A stretch of 64,000 nucleotides of DNA from Nocardia harenae NBRC 108248. GTDB lineage: Bacteria; Actinomycetota; Actinomycetes; Mycobacteriales; Mycobacteriaceae. The notes under the pieces were generated by a model. That model made no database searches and was not told the DNA's origin. It was given only the letters and a program-made list of their open reading frames with translations. Location: NCBI RefSeq assembly GCF_001612885.1, contig NZ_BDBH01000004.1, forward strand, positions 1 through 64,000. Reading direction: 5' to 3'. How positions within the stretch are numbered: the first letter of the stretch is position 1; each line of letters starts with the position of its first letter. Shown here one piece after another: positions 38,639-49,350 of the stretch. Made by a program: the position numbers and the translations under genes.

Positions 38639-39430
38639 GTGACCGGGGCGGCGCAGTGGGCACGCGGAGGGATGTCGATCGGCTCCGTGCTGGATCTGCT
38701 GCGCCCCGATTTCCCGGACATCACCATCTCCAAGATCCGGTTCCTGGAATCCGAGGGGCTCATCCGCCCCGAGCGCACGCCGTCGGGGTATCGCCGCTTC
38801 TCGCCGGCGGACTGCGAGCGGCTGCGCTTCGTGCTCACCGCCCAGCGGGATCAGTACCTCCCGCTCAAGGTGATCAAGGAGCAGCTCGAAGCGATCGACA
38901 GTGGCGCCGCGACGCTCGGCGTGCGGGAGGCACGCGCGCGGGCGGCGGCGCCGGAGCGTCCGGCCGACCGCGCGCCGCGCGGTCCGGCGAGCGTGCCGCC
39001 GCCGCGCCGGCTCGGTGTCGTTCCGGGGGAGATCAGCGCGGACGAGCTGCGAGTGGACCACCAGATCCGGGTGACGAGGGCCGACCTGCTCGCGCAGGCG
39101 GAGATCACCGATGCCTTCCTCAACGATTTGATCCGCGCCGGGCTGATCACCCCCGGCGCGGCCGGCTTCTTCGACGGCGATGCCGTCACCCTGGCCAGGG
39201 TCGCGCGGGCGATGGCCGAGTTCGGGCTGGAGGCCAGGCACCTGCGCGCCTTCAAGCTGGCCGCCGATCGGGAGGCCGCGCTGGTGGCCCAGATCGTCGC
39301 GCCCATCGCCAAGAGCAGGGACGAGGGCGCGCGGGAGCGCGCCGAGGAGACCGTGCGCGAGCTGGCCGCGCTCTCGCTCACCCTGCACGCCTGCCTGGTG
39401 AAGGCGGGCGTGCGCGCGCTCGGTAGCTGA
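38639..39430 (+). CDS. MerR family transcriptional regulator (Rv1828-like)
   Basis: 263 aa. N-terminal MerR winged helix (SIGSVLDLLRPDFPDITISKIRFLESEGLI...SGYRRFSPADCERL, residues about 13-75), then a Pro/Ala-rich linker (95-125) and a helical C-terminal domain of about 120 residues. It takes the place of Rv1828, directly after garA. GTG start with GGAAAGGGAC upstream. Target genes unknown to me. Confidence 0.92.
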   Translation: MTGAAQWARGGMSIGSVLDLLRPDFPDITISKIRFLESEGLIRPERTPSGYRRFSPADCERLRFVLTAQRDQYLPLKVIKEQLEAIDSGAATLGVREARARAAAPERPADRAPRGPASVPPPRRLGVVPGEISADELRVDHQIRVTRADLLAQAEITDAFLNDLIRAGLITPGAAGFFDGDAVTLARVARAMAEFGLEARHLRAFKLAADREAALVAQIVAPIAKSRDEGARERAEETVRELAALSLTLHACLVKAGVRALGS

Positions 39431-39596
39431 CCCCGGCCCCGCCGGACCCCGGTCATGCTGGGGCAACGGTCTTCCGGCCCGGCGCACGGCGGAGATCCGG
39501 GTCATCGCGGTGCCGCTCGGAATTCGCTTAGACTCGTGGTGCGGCGAGCTCCGCGGCGTCATGCCGGTTGGCCGGCGAGGTATGGGAGGCAGTGCG

Positions 39597-40070
39597 ATGA
39601 GCGAAATGCGCGTGATCGGCATCCGTGTGGAGCAGCCACAGAACCAGCCCGTGCTGCTGCTCCGCGAGGTCTCCGGCGACCGGTACCTGCCGATCTGGAT
39701 CGGGCAGGCCGAGGCCACCGCGATCGTGCTGGAGCAGGAGGGCGTGACCCCGATCCGGCCGCTCACCCACGACCTGATCAAGCTGATCGTCTCCGAGCTC
39801 GGGCACACCCTCAAGGAGGTCCGCATCGTGGATCTGCAGGAGGGCACCTTCTACGCCGACCTGGTATTCGACAACGACAAGCGGATCTCCGCCCGCCCGT
39901 CCGACTCGGTGGCCATCGCGCTGCGCGTCGGCTGCCCGATCTATGCCGAGGAGCCGGTGCTGGAGGAGGCCGGGCTGGTGATGCCGGACGAGCGCGAGGA
40001 CGAAGTCGAGAAATTCAAGGAATTCCTCGAGTCGGTTTCGCCCGATGATTTCAAGGCCACCGACAGCTGA
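39597..40070 (+). CDS. bifunctional nuclease family (DUF151) protein, Rv1829-like
   Basis: 157 aa. The DUF151 core is seen in MRVIGIRVEQPQNQPVLLLRE, YLPIWIGQAEATAI and ARPSDSVAIALRVGCPIYA. Relatives in plants and Thermotoga have been described with DNase/RNase activity, but the role of the actinobacterial protein is unsettled. ATG at 39597 with GGGAGG eight bases upstream. It sits between the two MerR genes, as in mycobacteria. Confidence 0.92.
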   Translation: MSEMRVIGIRVEQPQNQPVLLLREVSGDRYLPIWIGQAEATAIVLEQEGVTPIRPLTHDLIKLIVSELGHTLKEVRIVDLQEGTFYADLVFDNDKRISARPSDSVAIALRVGCPIYAEEPVLEEAGLVMPDEREDEVEKFKEFLESVSPDDFKATDS

Positions 40071-40079
40071 GCCGGAAAA

Positions 40080-40108
40080 TGTCTTGACCTGAGGTACAGG
40101 TCGAGACA
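40080..40108. promoter_or_regulatory. 29-bp palindrome between DUF151 and MerR genes
   Basis: Arms TGTCTTGACCTG and CAGGTCGAGACA (11 of 12 pairs) around AGGTA, beginning 10 bases after the DUF151 stop and 210 bases before the second MerR start codon. Size and symmetry suit a MerR-family operator; it could also fold as a terminator-like stem without a T-run. Confidence 0.5.
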
Positions 40109-40318
40109 TTGACCGCGCGTCGCGTTTGGTTCGATGATGCCCTTCCACCGAGAATCAGGAAGAGTAATCTCGAAAGTTGGATCGGGACCCCAGGTGCGGG
40201 GAACCGGTGGTGACAAAGCCGGACGGTGACCAGAGCCGTGAGGTGAGCGCGGCTCGGTGCCGGGATGCATCGGGTGCGCGCCGGTCGGGTGCGGCGTCGC
40301 GTAGCAAGGGAGTGGTCA

Positions 40319-40876
40319 GTGGCAGAGGAATCGCAGGACGCAGTACAGCCAGGCCTGTTTCCCGACGACACGGTGCCCGACGATCTGGTCGGTTATCGCG
40401 TGCCCAGCGCCTGCCAGGTGGCCGGCATCACCTATCGTCAGCTCGACTACTGGGCCAGGACCGGCCTGGTGGTGCCGTCCGTCCGCGGTGCGGCCGGTTC
40501 GGGGAGCCAGCGGCTCTATTCCTTCAAGGACATCCTGGTCCTGAAGATCGTGAAGCGCCTGCTGGACGCCGGTATTTCCTTACAGAACATCCGGATCGCG
40601 GTCGATCATCTGCGCAGCAGGGGCGTGCAGGATCTGGCCGGGATCACGCTGTTCTCGGACGGCACCTCGGTCTACGAATGCACGTCGGCCGAGGAGGTCG
40701 TCGATTTACTGCAGGGCGGGCAGGGCGTCTTCGGAATCGCGGTGAGCGGCGCCATGCGGGAACTCACCGGCGTGATCGCCAACTTCCCGGCGGAGCGGGC
40801 CACCTCGGCCACCGACCGCCCGGAGGACGAGCTGGCATACCGTCGCAAGGCGAAATTGAACCGCAAGACCGGCTGA
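40319..40876 (+). CDS. MerR family regulator (Rv1830/McdR-like)
   Basis: 185 aa. MerR helix-turn-helix GYRVPSACQVAGITYRQLDYWARTGLV (residues about 25-51) with SGSQRLYSFKDILVLKIVKRLL, then a C-terminal region containing FSDGTSVYECTSAEEVVDLLQGGQGVFGIAVS. The orthologous position in M. tuberculosis is Rv1830, described as a cell-division regulator (McdR) as I recall. GTG start at 40319 with AAGGGAG upstream; conserved sequence begins here. A 29-bp palindrome lies in the 248-base leader. Confidence 0.92.
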   Translation: MAEESQDAVQPGLFPDDTVPDDLVGYRVPSACQVAGITYRQLDYWARTGLVVPSVRGAAGSGSQRLYSFKDILVLKIVKRLLDAGISLQNIRIAVDHLRSRGVQDLAGITLFSDGTSVYECTSAEEVVDLLQGGQGVFGIAVSGAMRELTGVIANFPAERATSATDRPEDELAYRRKAKLNRKTG

Positions 40877-40964
40877 GCCACGGGGGACGGGCGGCGCCGG
40901 GCCGGGAGGGCCGGCCGGTGCCGCCGCGCAGCGGCTGGTGCGGATCGGCAGGTAAAGGGGGGAC

Positions 40965-42317
40965 GTGAGCCAGGGGGACGTGATGGGGGTGGCCGAGGTC
41001 GTCGGCCGGGTCGGCCGGATCGACGCCTTCCCCACGGTGGACGAGCTGTACGCCTTCGCCGACCGGCTGGCCGCCGCGCACCCGGGCCGGGTGCGGATCA
41101 GCGAACTCGGCCGCTCCCGCGGCGGCACCCCGATCCGCGCGGTCCGCGTGGGGTCGGGCGGCCACGACATCCTGGTCTTCGGCAATCCGCACCCGAACGA
41201 GCCGATCGGGCTCGCCACCATCAGGCACCTGCTCGGCAGGCTGGCCGCGCCCGAGCACGACTGCCTCGGCGCCACCTGGCACTTCGTGCTCTGCGTCGAT
41301 CCGGACGGCACCCGGCTGAACGAGGAGTGGTACGCCGGGCCGCACACCCGCACCGCGGTCGCGCGGCACTTCTACCGCCCGCCCGCGGCCGAGCAGCCGG
41401 AGTGGTGCTTCCCGACCACCTGGCGCGGGCGCCGGGTCGGGGTGCCGCTGCCGGAGACCGAGGCGCTGATGGCGCTCATCGACCGCACCCGGCCCGCGCT
41501 CATCGCCTCGCTGCACAACGCCGAGTTCGGTGGCGGGTTCTTCTACACCACCGGCGGCGACCCCGGGTACTGGGCGGCGCTCACCGAGCTGCTCGCGGCG
41601 GCCGAGCTGCCGCTGCACCGGGGCGAGCCGGACTCGCCGGGCGCGCGGGTGTGGGCGCCCGGCGTCTTCGAGCTGCCGCCGTTCGGGCAGATGGCCGAGG
41701 TGCTCGCCGCCGCGGGGGTGGAGCCGGTGGCGGCGCTCGGCGGCGGGGGCAGCCGCGACTACTCCGCCCGATTCGGCTCCGCGCTGCTGGTCAGCGAGTT
41801 GCCGCTGTGGATCGACCCGCGGGTCGCCGACCGCACCCCCGCCGACCGCTCGCTGGCCGATGTGCTCGCCGCCACCGCCGCCGACTACCGGGAGACCGGC
41901 GCCATCGTCGGCGCCGTGCTGCACCGGGTGGCCGGGGAGCTGAGCGGGCGGAGCCCGTTCGAGCGGGCGGTGCGCGCGGTGCTCGGCAATATCCCCGGGC
42001 TGGCCGCCGCCAAGGAGGCGCTTGGCCGGGAGCGGCCCGCCACGCTCGGCGAGATCTTCGTGGAGAAGTACGTCTGGACCGGCATGCTCCGGCTCCGGGT
42101 CGGCGGCATGCTGAGCCGGCTGCTCGCCGCCGAGGCCGGGGACTCGCCGCGCATCGCGGCCGAGCGGGACCGGTTCGCCGCGGTCTTCGCCGAGTGGTGC
42201 GCGGCCATCGACTCCGGCGCGCCCGGGTTCCGGGTGCCGATCGACCGGTTGGTCGCGGTGCAGGCGGCCGCCGTCGTCCTCGCCGCGGGGCGCGTGCGCG
42301 CCGGACTTCCGGTGTGA
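40965..42317 (+). CDS. M14-type zinc carboxypeptidase family protein
   Basis: 450 aa. The zinc motif H-x2-E is in NPHPNEPIG and a third His in SLHNAEFGGGFFY, with FGNPHPNE and DPDGTRLNEEW typical of M14 peptidases. No signal peptide, so it would act in the cytoplasm on a peptide or amide; the second half (from about residue 310) is not recognised. GTG start with AAAGGGG upstream; a second GTGATG 15 bases on also has GGGGGAC in front. It separates the second MerR gene from gcvP, where M. tuberculosis has only the small gene Rv1831. Confidence 0.8.
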   Translation: MSQGDVMGVAEVVGRVGRIDAFPTVDELYAFADRLAAAHPGRVRISELGRSRGGTPIRAVRVGSGGHDILVFGNPHPNEPIGLATIRHLLGRLAAPEHDCLGATWHFVLCVDPDGTRLNEEWYAGPHTRTAVARHFYRPPAAEQPEWCFPTTWRGRRVGVPLPETEALMALIDRTRPALIASLHNAEFGGGFFYTTGGDPGYWAALTELLAAAELPLHRGEPDSPGARVWAPGVFELPPFGQMAEVLAAAGVEPVAALGGGGSRDYSARFGSALLVSELPLWIDPRVADRTPADRSLADVLAATAADYRETGAIVGAVLHRVAGELSGRSPFERAVRAVLGNIPGLAAAKEALGRERPATLGEIFVEKYVWTGMLRLRVGGMLSRLLAAEAGDSPRIAAERDRFAAVFAEWCAAIDSGAPGFRVPIDRLVAVQAAAVVLAAGRVRAGLPV

Positions 42318-42364
42318 CGCGGGGCGTCCGGAACACGGGCCCCGACACCGCCGATCGCCGGTGC

Positions 42365-42466
42365 CGGGGCGCGCTGCCCGCAGTGCCCGAGCGCGGGGCG
42401 CTGCCCGCAATGCGCGAGCGCGGGGCGCTGCCCGCAATGCCCGAAAGCGGGGCGCTGCCGCCGGGC
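42365..42466. repeat. 27-bp tandem repeat, ~3.7 copies
   Basis: Unit CGGGGCGCTGCCCGCAATGC plus seven bases; copies at 42365-42393 (29 bases, two-base insertion), 42394-42420, 42421-42447 and a partial one at 42448-42466. Copies differ at a few positions. Confidence 0.85.
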
Positions 42467-42473
42467 CGCGTTC

Positions 42474-42566
42474 CCCGGCGACGTGAACCCAGGCTGGACC
42501 GTCGTCCGCCGGGCTGCGTTCCCGGCGACGTGGCCCCGAGCTGGGACCGTCGTCCGCCGGGTCGCG
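42474..42566. repeat. imperfect 46-47-bp direct repeat, two copies
   Basis: CCCGGCGACGTG...GGACCGTCGTCCGCCGGG occurs at 42474-42520 and again at 42521-42566, head to tail, with a diverged middle. It adjoins the 27-bp repeats. Confidence 0.8.
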
Positions 42567-42672
42567 GCACCCGGGCGCGCCGGCATCCGCGCCGGACGTG
42601 ACGAGCGCTACAGACCGGCGCGGGCGGGCGACCGGTCACCGCGTCGCGGCTTAGACTGACGGTGCGTCGTCG

Positions 42673-42862
42673 CCGTGCGGGAGAGTTCCGGCACCGACGA
42701 GGTCCGGGCGCCGAAGGAGCAGCACCTCCCCGTCAATCTCTCAGGCACCAGGGACCGTGCGGTCACCGGCGCCTCTGGAAAGCGGTGGCTCCGGGCCGCC
42801 CGCCGATGGGGAAAGGGGCCGGATCCGGCCGCCGAATCTCTCAGGCACCACGACAGAGGGGG
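42673..42862 (+). promoter_or_regulatory. tandem glycine riboswitch
   Basis: Two aptamers in a row, each with the conserved GCCGAA/CCGAAGG junction and the AATCTCTCAGGCACCA core: the first at about 42673-42766, the second at about 42771-42862. P1 of the second aptamer is CCTCTG (42772-42777) pairing with CAGAGG (42854-42859). It ends 30 bases before the gcvP GTG, so glycine binding probably switches gcvP expression on by freeing the transcript or the GGAG binding site. This is the classic arrangement for glycine cleavage genes. Confidence 0.93.
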
Positions 42863-42891
42863 AGGGCCCGCCGCCCGACCCTGGAGTAGCC

Positions 42892-45690
<2,799 letters not shown>

Positions 45691-45849
45691 CCGCCGTGCG
45701 CTCGGCCATCGTGGTCGGCGCCCCTGGTTCACCGAGTGGGCCGCACACCGGAGCGCGCCGCACGGCATCGCGCCGCCCGGCCGCGAACCGCACCGTCGGC
45801 CCGGAGGGCGTGCTCCGGGTGGCGCGGGAGCCGGGGGCGCCGGTGCGGG

Positions 45850-47511
45850 TCAGGGGTTGGTGAGCGCCTGCACCACGGCGGTGCCGAACTTCAGGTCGTT
45901 GGTGCCTGGCACGGTGGCGTAGGTGCCGCCGGTGTTCGCGGCGAGGGTGCGCAGCGTATCGCCGTCACCGGTGCCGATCACCACCACGTCCACCCGGACC
46001 GGCGTGGATCCACCCGCCTCCGCGATCCGGGAGAGCAGCTCGGCGCCGGTGAGCGCGGAGTCGTCGTCGGGGCCGTCGGTGATGAGCAGGATGGAGTTGG
46101 TGCGGCCTGCGGCCGGTTCGGCCGCCACCTCCTGGTAGGCGGCGAGCAGCGTCGGGTACGCCTGATCGGTCGTGGAGTCCGACGGCTTGACCGCGTTGAG
46201 CGCGGTGTCCAGGGTGCTGCGCTGGGCGTCGGTGAGCGCGGCGGTCGGGGTCTGCACCTGGTACGGCCTGCTGCCGTCCAGGTTCTTGCCGAAGGTCCAG
46301 ACGCCGAGCCCGAAGTCGGGCGGCAGGGTGGTGAGCGAGGAGCGCAGCGCGGCCAGCGAGTTCGCCAGCCGGGTCATGGCCCCCTCCCTGGTGCCCATGG
46401 ACGACGAGACATCCAGCAGTACCGTGGTGCTCACCCCGAGCACCGGGTTCTCCACGGTCTGGCGCACGGCGTCGAGCGTGGCCTTGTCCGGTCCGGGCAC
46501 GGCCATGGGCGCGGTGAACCCGGCCTGGGCGAGCAGCGCGGCCTGCGCGGGGGCGCGCAGGTAGTCGGTGAAGAGCCCGGCGATCAGGTTCTCGGTCTCG
46601 TCCACCCAGCCGCCGGTCATCAGCGCGGCCGGGTAGTCGGCGAGCGGGGCGGCCCCGATCGGCCGGTAGATCGCGGCCCCGGCCTGCGCCCGCACCTGCT
46701 GCTCGGTGGCGGCGACGGCGTGCACGGGGGCGTCCGGATTGTCGGAGGCGGCCTGGATGAGCGCGGTCAGCGGGTCCGCGGACTGCGGCGCCTCGGCGGC
46801 CAGCACGGAAATGGCCGAGACCACCTGACCGGTGCGCGCGGCCTCGACGGTGAGCGGGTCGGCGCCGGAGAGCGACGAGCCGACGGCGACCGCGGCCGCG
46901 GTGGAGGTGTCGCCCGCGGGCAGCGCCATCCGCAGCCCGCCCCAGCCACTCAGCCCGAGATCGCCGAGCGACCCCTGCTGCAGCCGAGGCAGATCCGACC
47001 ACGCCGCCTTGGCCTGGTCGAGCGCGGCGCGCAGCGGCTCGGAGACCGCGAGCACGATGGCGCTGGTCGCTACCGAGGTGGGGTTTCCCTCGATCAGCCC
47101 AGGCACCCGGACCGCCTCCACCGAGCGGGTGGAGTCCGGGATCCAGAGCGCGGGCTGGGCGCCGAGCGGCGAGGTCCAGGTGCCCGACGCGAAGGCGGCG
47201 GCGACGTCGGCGGAGGCGCGGGCGGTCACGTGCACCTCGGCGCAGTGGTCGCGCACGCGGGGCGCGGTGGCGTTGTAGCGGTCGGCGATCGCCCGGACCG
47301 GATCGGCGAGCACCGGGTCGACCGTCACGTCCAGCGTGGCGGTGCCCTCCACGCACTCCGCGGCGGCGGCGGTGTCGCGGCTGTCGCCGCGGTCGCGCAG
47401 CTGGAACCAGCCCACGACCGCCACGATCAGCACCACCACCGCCACCACTGCGGCGATCACGCCTGCGCTGACGCCCCGCGAACCGGATTCGCTGCTGCGA
47501 TGAGTTCCCAC
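45850..47511 (-). CDS. substrate-binding and von Willebrand factor A domain protein
   Basis: 553 aa. One N-terminal membrane helix (residues about 15-36) anchors an outward-facing protein: first a periplasmic-binding-like domain (about 50-330), then a VWA domain with the MIDAS motif DVSSSMG near residue 372 and ITDGPDDD near 457. Such proteins bind a ligand or metal-dependent partner at the cell surface. Start uncertain: the GTG at 47511 opens VGTHRSSE, like the MGRHS start of relatives; a GTG at 47577 has a better GGGAG site and lies three bases after the whiB stop. In operon with whiB either way. Confidence 0.82.
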   Translation of the reverse strand: MGTHRSSESGSRGVSAGVIAAVVAVVVLIVAVVGWFQLRDRGDSRDTAAAAECVEGTATLDVTVDPVLADPVRAIADRYNATAPRVRDHCAEVHVTARASADVAAAFASGTWTSPLGAQPALWIPDSTRSVEAVRVPGLIEGNPTSVATSAIVLAVSEPLRAALDQAKAAWSDLPRLQQGSLGDLGLSGWGGLRMALPAGDTSTAAAVAVGSSLSGADPLTVEAARTGQVVSAISVLAAEAPQSADPLTALIQAASDNPDAPVHAVAATEQQVRAQAGAAIYRPIGAAPLADYPAALMTGGWVDETENLIAGLFTDYLRAPAQAALLAQAGFTAPMAVPGPDKATLDAVRQTVENPVLGVSTTVLLDVSSSMGTREGAMTRLANSLAALRSSLTTLPPDFGLGVWTFGKNLDGSRPYQVQTPTAALTDAQRSTLDTALNAVKPSDSTTDQAYPTLLAAYQEVAAEPAAGRTNSILLITDGPDDDSALTGAELLSRIAEAGGSTPVRVDVVVIGTGDGDTLRTLAANTGGTYATVPGTNDLKFGTAVVQALTNP

Positions 47512-47580
47512 GGAGCGGCAGTCTATGTGGCGTCCGGGGGTGCGCGCCGCCACCGCTGTTCCGGCGGCGGCGCGCACCGT

Positions 47581-47838
47581 TCACTCCCGCACGAGCCGGC
47601 CGCGGTCGTACTCGCGGCCGCCCCAGACCCCGGACTGGCCGGTGTCCGCGGCGAACTCGGCGCACCCGGCGCGAATCGGGCAATTCGCGCAGATCGCCCG
47701 GGCGTAGCCGAAGTCCTCCGACGGGTACGGGAACCATGCCTCGTGGTTCGGGTCGCCCCGGCACGCGGCCCGGTGCCAGCCCCGCGCGTCCGAGAGCGGG
47801 AGCAGTACGGCCAGGGTGGTAGCGGTGTCGACGGTCAC
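47581..47838 (-). CDS. WhiB family Fe-S transcriptional regulator
   Basis: 85 aa. The four cluster cysteines are Cys26, Cys50, Cys53 and Cys59 (C-x23-C-x2-C-x5-C), and the turn GVWGG follows at residues 69-73, with a basic C-terminus. It would carry a [4Fe-4S] cluster and act with the sigma factor region 4. GTG start with GGAGAG upstream. It lies between the HNH nuclease gene and the VWA gene, all leftward and closely spaced. Which Wbl subclass it belongs to I cannot say. Confidence 0.95.
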   Translation of the reverse strand: MTVDTATTLAVLLPLSDARGWHRAACRGDPNHEAWFPYPSEDFGYARAICANCPIRAGCAEFAADTGQSGVWGGREYDRGRLVRE

Positions 47839-47860
47839 GTCCCTCTCCTTTCTCGGGTGG

Positions 47861-48403
47861 TCACTCGGCGAGCCGGCGCCAGATGTCCCGCTGCCGTTTG
47901 GCCAGCGGGTCGGGGGCCTTCGGCTGCCAGAGCAGTCTCAGCCCCGCCTCCTCGGGCGTCCGGTTCGCCTTGGCGGTGTTGCAGGGCGCGCAGCAGGCGA
48001 CGAGGTTGGCCCAAGTGTTCGGGCCGCCCCGGCTGCGCGGCCGGATGTGGTCGACGGTGTGCGCCCGCGCGCCGCAGTAGCCGCAGCGCCGGTCGTCGCG
48101 GCGCAGCACGCCCGCCGCGGTCGCCGGGCTCTCGTCGTGCACGGCGGGCCGCTGCGCCACGTGCACGTACCGCAGCAGCCGGATGGTCTCCGGCAGCGCG
48201 ATCTCGCAGCGCTGCGAGCGAATCGGGAAGTAGGGCTCGCGGGCGAACATGGCCTCCGCCGCCCCGGCGAGCACCAGGGTGACAGCGCGGTCGGCGGTGA
48301 CCTCGTGCAGCGCCTCGTAGCTGGCATTCAGCACGAGCACGGCGGCGTGGATCCAGTTCTCGGCGGTGGGGGGAGGGTGCGCGGAAACGACGGAGAGCGT
48401 CAT
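47861..48403 (-). CDS. HNH endonuclease
   Basis: 180 aa. The C-terminal half has a CGYCG zinc pair, then AHTVDHIRPRSRGGPNTWANLVACCAPCNTAKANR: the HNH motif with its second zinc pair CAPC. The N-terminal ~100 residues are the domain seen in the common actinobacterial small HNH proteins. It would nick or cut DNA; the biological role of this subfamily is unknown to me. ATG at 48403. It precedes whiB by 22 bases. Confidence 0.92.
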   Translation of the reverse strand: MTLSVVSAHPPPTAENWIHAAVLVLNASYEALHEVTADRAVTLVLAGAAEAMFAREPYFPIRSQRCEIALPETIRLLRYVHVAQRPAVHDESPATAAGVLRRDDRRCGYCGARAHTVDHIRPRSRGGPNTWANLVACCAPCNTAKANRTPEEAGLRLLWQPKAPDPLAKRQRDIWRRLAE

Positions 48404-48457
48404 GGGACACCGGCCTTCGGGGTCGGGCGAGCGAGGAGGAAGCGGAGCGGCGCCGGG

Positions 48458-48604
48458 TCAGGCGGCCGGGTTGCCCTGGACGCCGTACCGCTGCCGCCGG
48501 TGGCCGGGCGGTGTCCGCGATTCGGTGCCCGCCGCGGCCTCGGTGAGGCGGCGGCCGTCACGATGCACACCGCGCATTCCGTCTCCGGGGTAGCTGTCGA
48601 TCAC
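48458..48604 (-). CDS. small ORF, 48 aa, unknown
   Basis: A 49-codon frame starting GTG at 48604 behind a perfect AAGGAGG with eight-base spacing, one of the best ribosome binding sites in the window. The product is polar and basic, rich in Arg and Gly (contains MRGVHRDGRRLTEAAAGT and ends QRYGVQGNPAA), with no Cys or membrane segment. It lies 54 bases upstream of the HNH gene on the same strand, so it would be the first gene of the HNH-whiB-VWA operon, or a leader peptide. Not recognised. Confidence 0.45.
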   Translation of the reverse strand: MIDSYPGDGMRGVHRDGRRLTEAAAGTESRTPPGHRRQRYGVQGNPAA

Positions 48605-48731
48605 GGCCGTCACCTCCTTCGCTGTGCTCGTTCCGCCCGATCGGCGGTATGCGGACATGGTGGCACACCGGATCGGCGGCTGTCCGCTCATTTTTTCGCC
48701 GGAAAGGGCGCTCGCGCAGCGGCTCCCGGGG

Positions 48732-49265
48732 TCAGACCGGGCGCAGCTCGGCGGCGCCGAAGGAGACGTCGAAGCGGTCGCACCAGATGGTGACGCTGGT
48801 CACCGCGGCGAGATCGGTCTGCGGCGGGATGGGGTAGTTCTGGTTGCCGCGGTTGCCCTTCAGCGCGCCGAGGTCGGTGTGCGCGCCGTCGTCGAAGACG
48901 AACCAGCCGTCCCTGCCCAGCAGCACCGGGGCGTCGGTGAGCCAGACGTGCAGGTCGGGGCCGTCGGAGGTGTCCAGGTTCTCCAGCCGGAGCACCCGGC
49001 TGCCGTCCGGCAGCGCGATCACCGCCGCGGAGCCGGTGGTGCCGTGCTCGTGCGCGATCAGATCGCCGCGCGCGAGCAGCCGGGGCTGCACGTCCGGGAC
49101 GCCGGAGCCGGTGCTCGGCAGTACCGGCGCGGCCTCGTTCACGGTGGTGTTCGTGACCAGCCGCCATGGCTGGAACAGGGCGAGCCCGGCGACGACGCCG
49201 AGCAGCGCGACGGCGGTGACAGCCCAGGTGAGGGGTGTGCGGGCGAGGGCACGGATGCGGGACAC
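48732..49265 (-). CDS. DM13 domain protein, membrane-anchored
   Basis: 177 aa. An N-terminal helix (TPLTWAVTAVALLGVVAGLALF, residues about 9-30) anchors an extracytoplasmic DM13 domain (LLARGDLIAHEHGTTGSAAVIALPDGSRVLRLENLDTSDGPDLHVWLTDA, then GNQNYPIP and VTIWCDRFDVSFGAAEL). DM13 domains are proposed to take part in electron transfer through a conserved Cys, here in IWCDRF. GTG at 49265 with AGGAGG upstream. Confidence 0.83.
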   Translation of the reverse strand: MSRIRALARTPLTWAVTAVALLGVVAGLALFQPWRLVTNTTVNEAAPVLPSTGSGVPDVQPRLLARGDLIAHEHGTTGSAAVIALPDGSRVLRLENLDTSDGPDLHVWLTDAPVLLGRDGWFVFDDGAHTDLGALKGNRGNQNYPIPPQTDLAAVTSVTIWCDRFDVSFGAAELRPV

Positions 49266-49350
49266 GGAGCCTCCTGTGCGAGCGCGTCCGGTACGCGCCG
49301 TCGGACGCCCGACCCTAGCGACTTCGCGCCCGCGCAGCAGTACCGGAGCG

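Larger units (their letters stand above)
42318..42672. other. repeat-containing gap before the glycine riboswitch
   Basis: 355 bases between the carboxypeptidase stop and the riboswitch. It holds two blocks of tandem repeats (42365-42466 and 42474-42566) and then the probable gcvP promoter region at 42570-42670. No gene is supported: the open frames here are by-products of the 27-base period. Confidence 0.6.

Noticed and set aside
42365..42566. CRISPR array
   Set aside because: Repeats are head to tail without unique spacers, and no cas genes are present.
41885..42586. Minus-strand frame with nine-residue repeats (HCGQRPAL-like)
   Set aside because: The peptide repeat only reflects the 27-bp DNA repeat; the frame overlaps the carboxypeptidase gene antisense and has no start signal.
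42757..42891. N-terminal extension of GcvP by 45 residues
   Set aside because: The DNA is the second aptamer of the glycine riboswitch; conserved GcvP sequence begins at the GTG at 42892, which has its own GGAG site.
48600..48700. Terminator at the T-run near 48687
   Set aside because: The only stem before it is four base pairs and no rightward gene precedes it; on the other strand the run is A.
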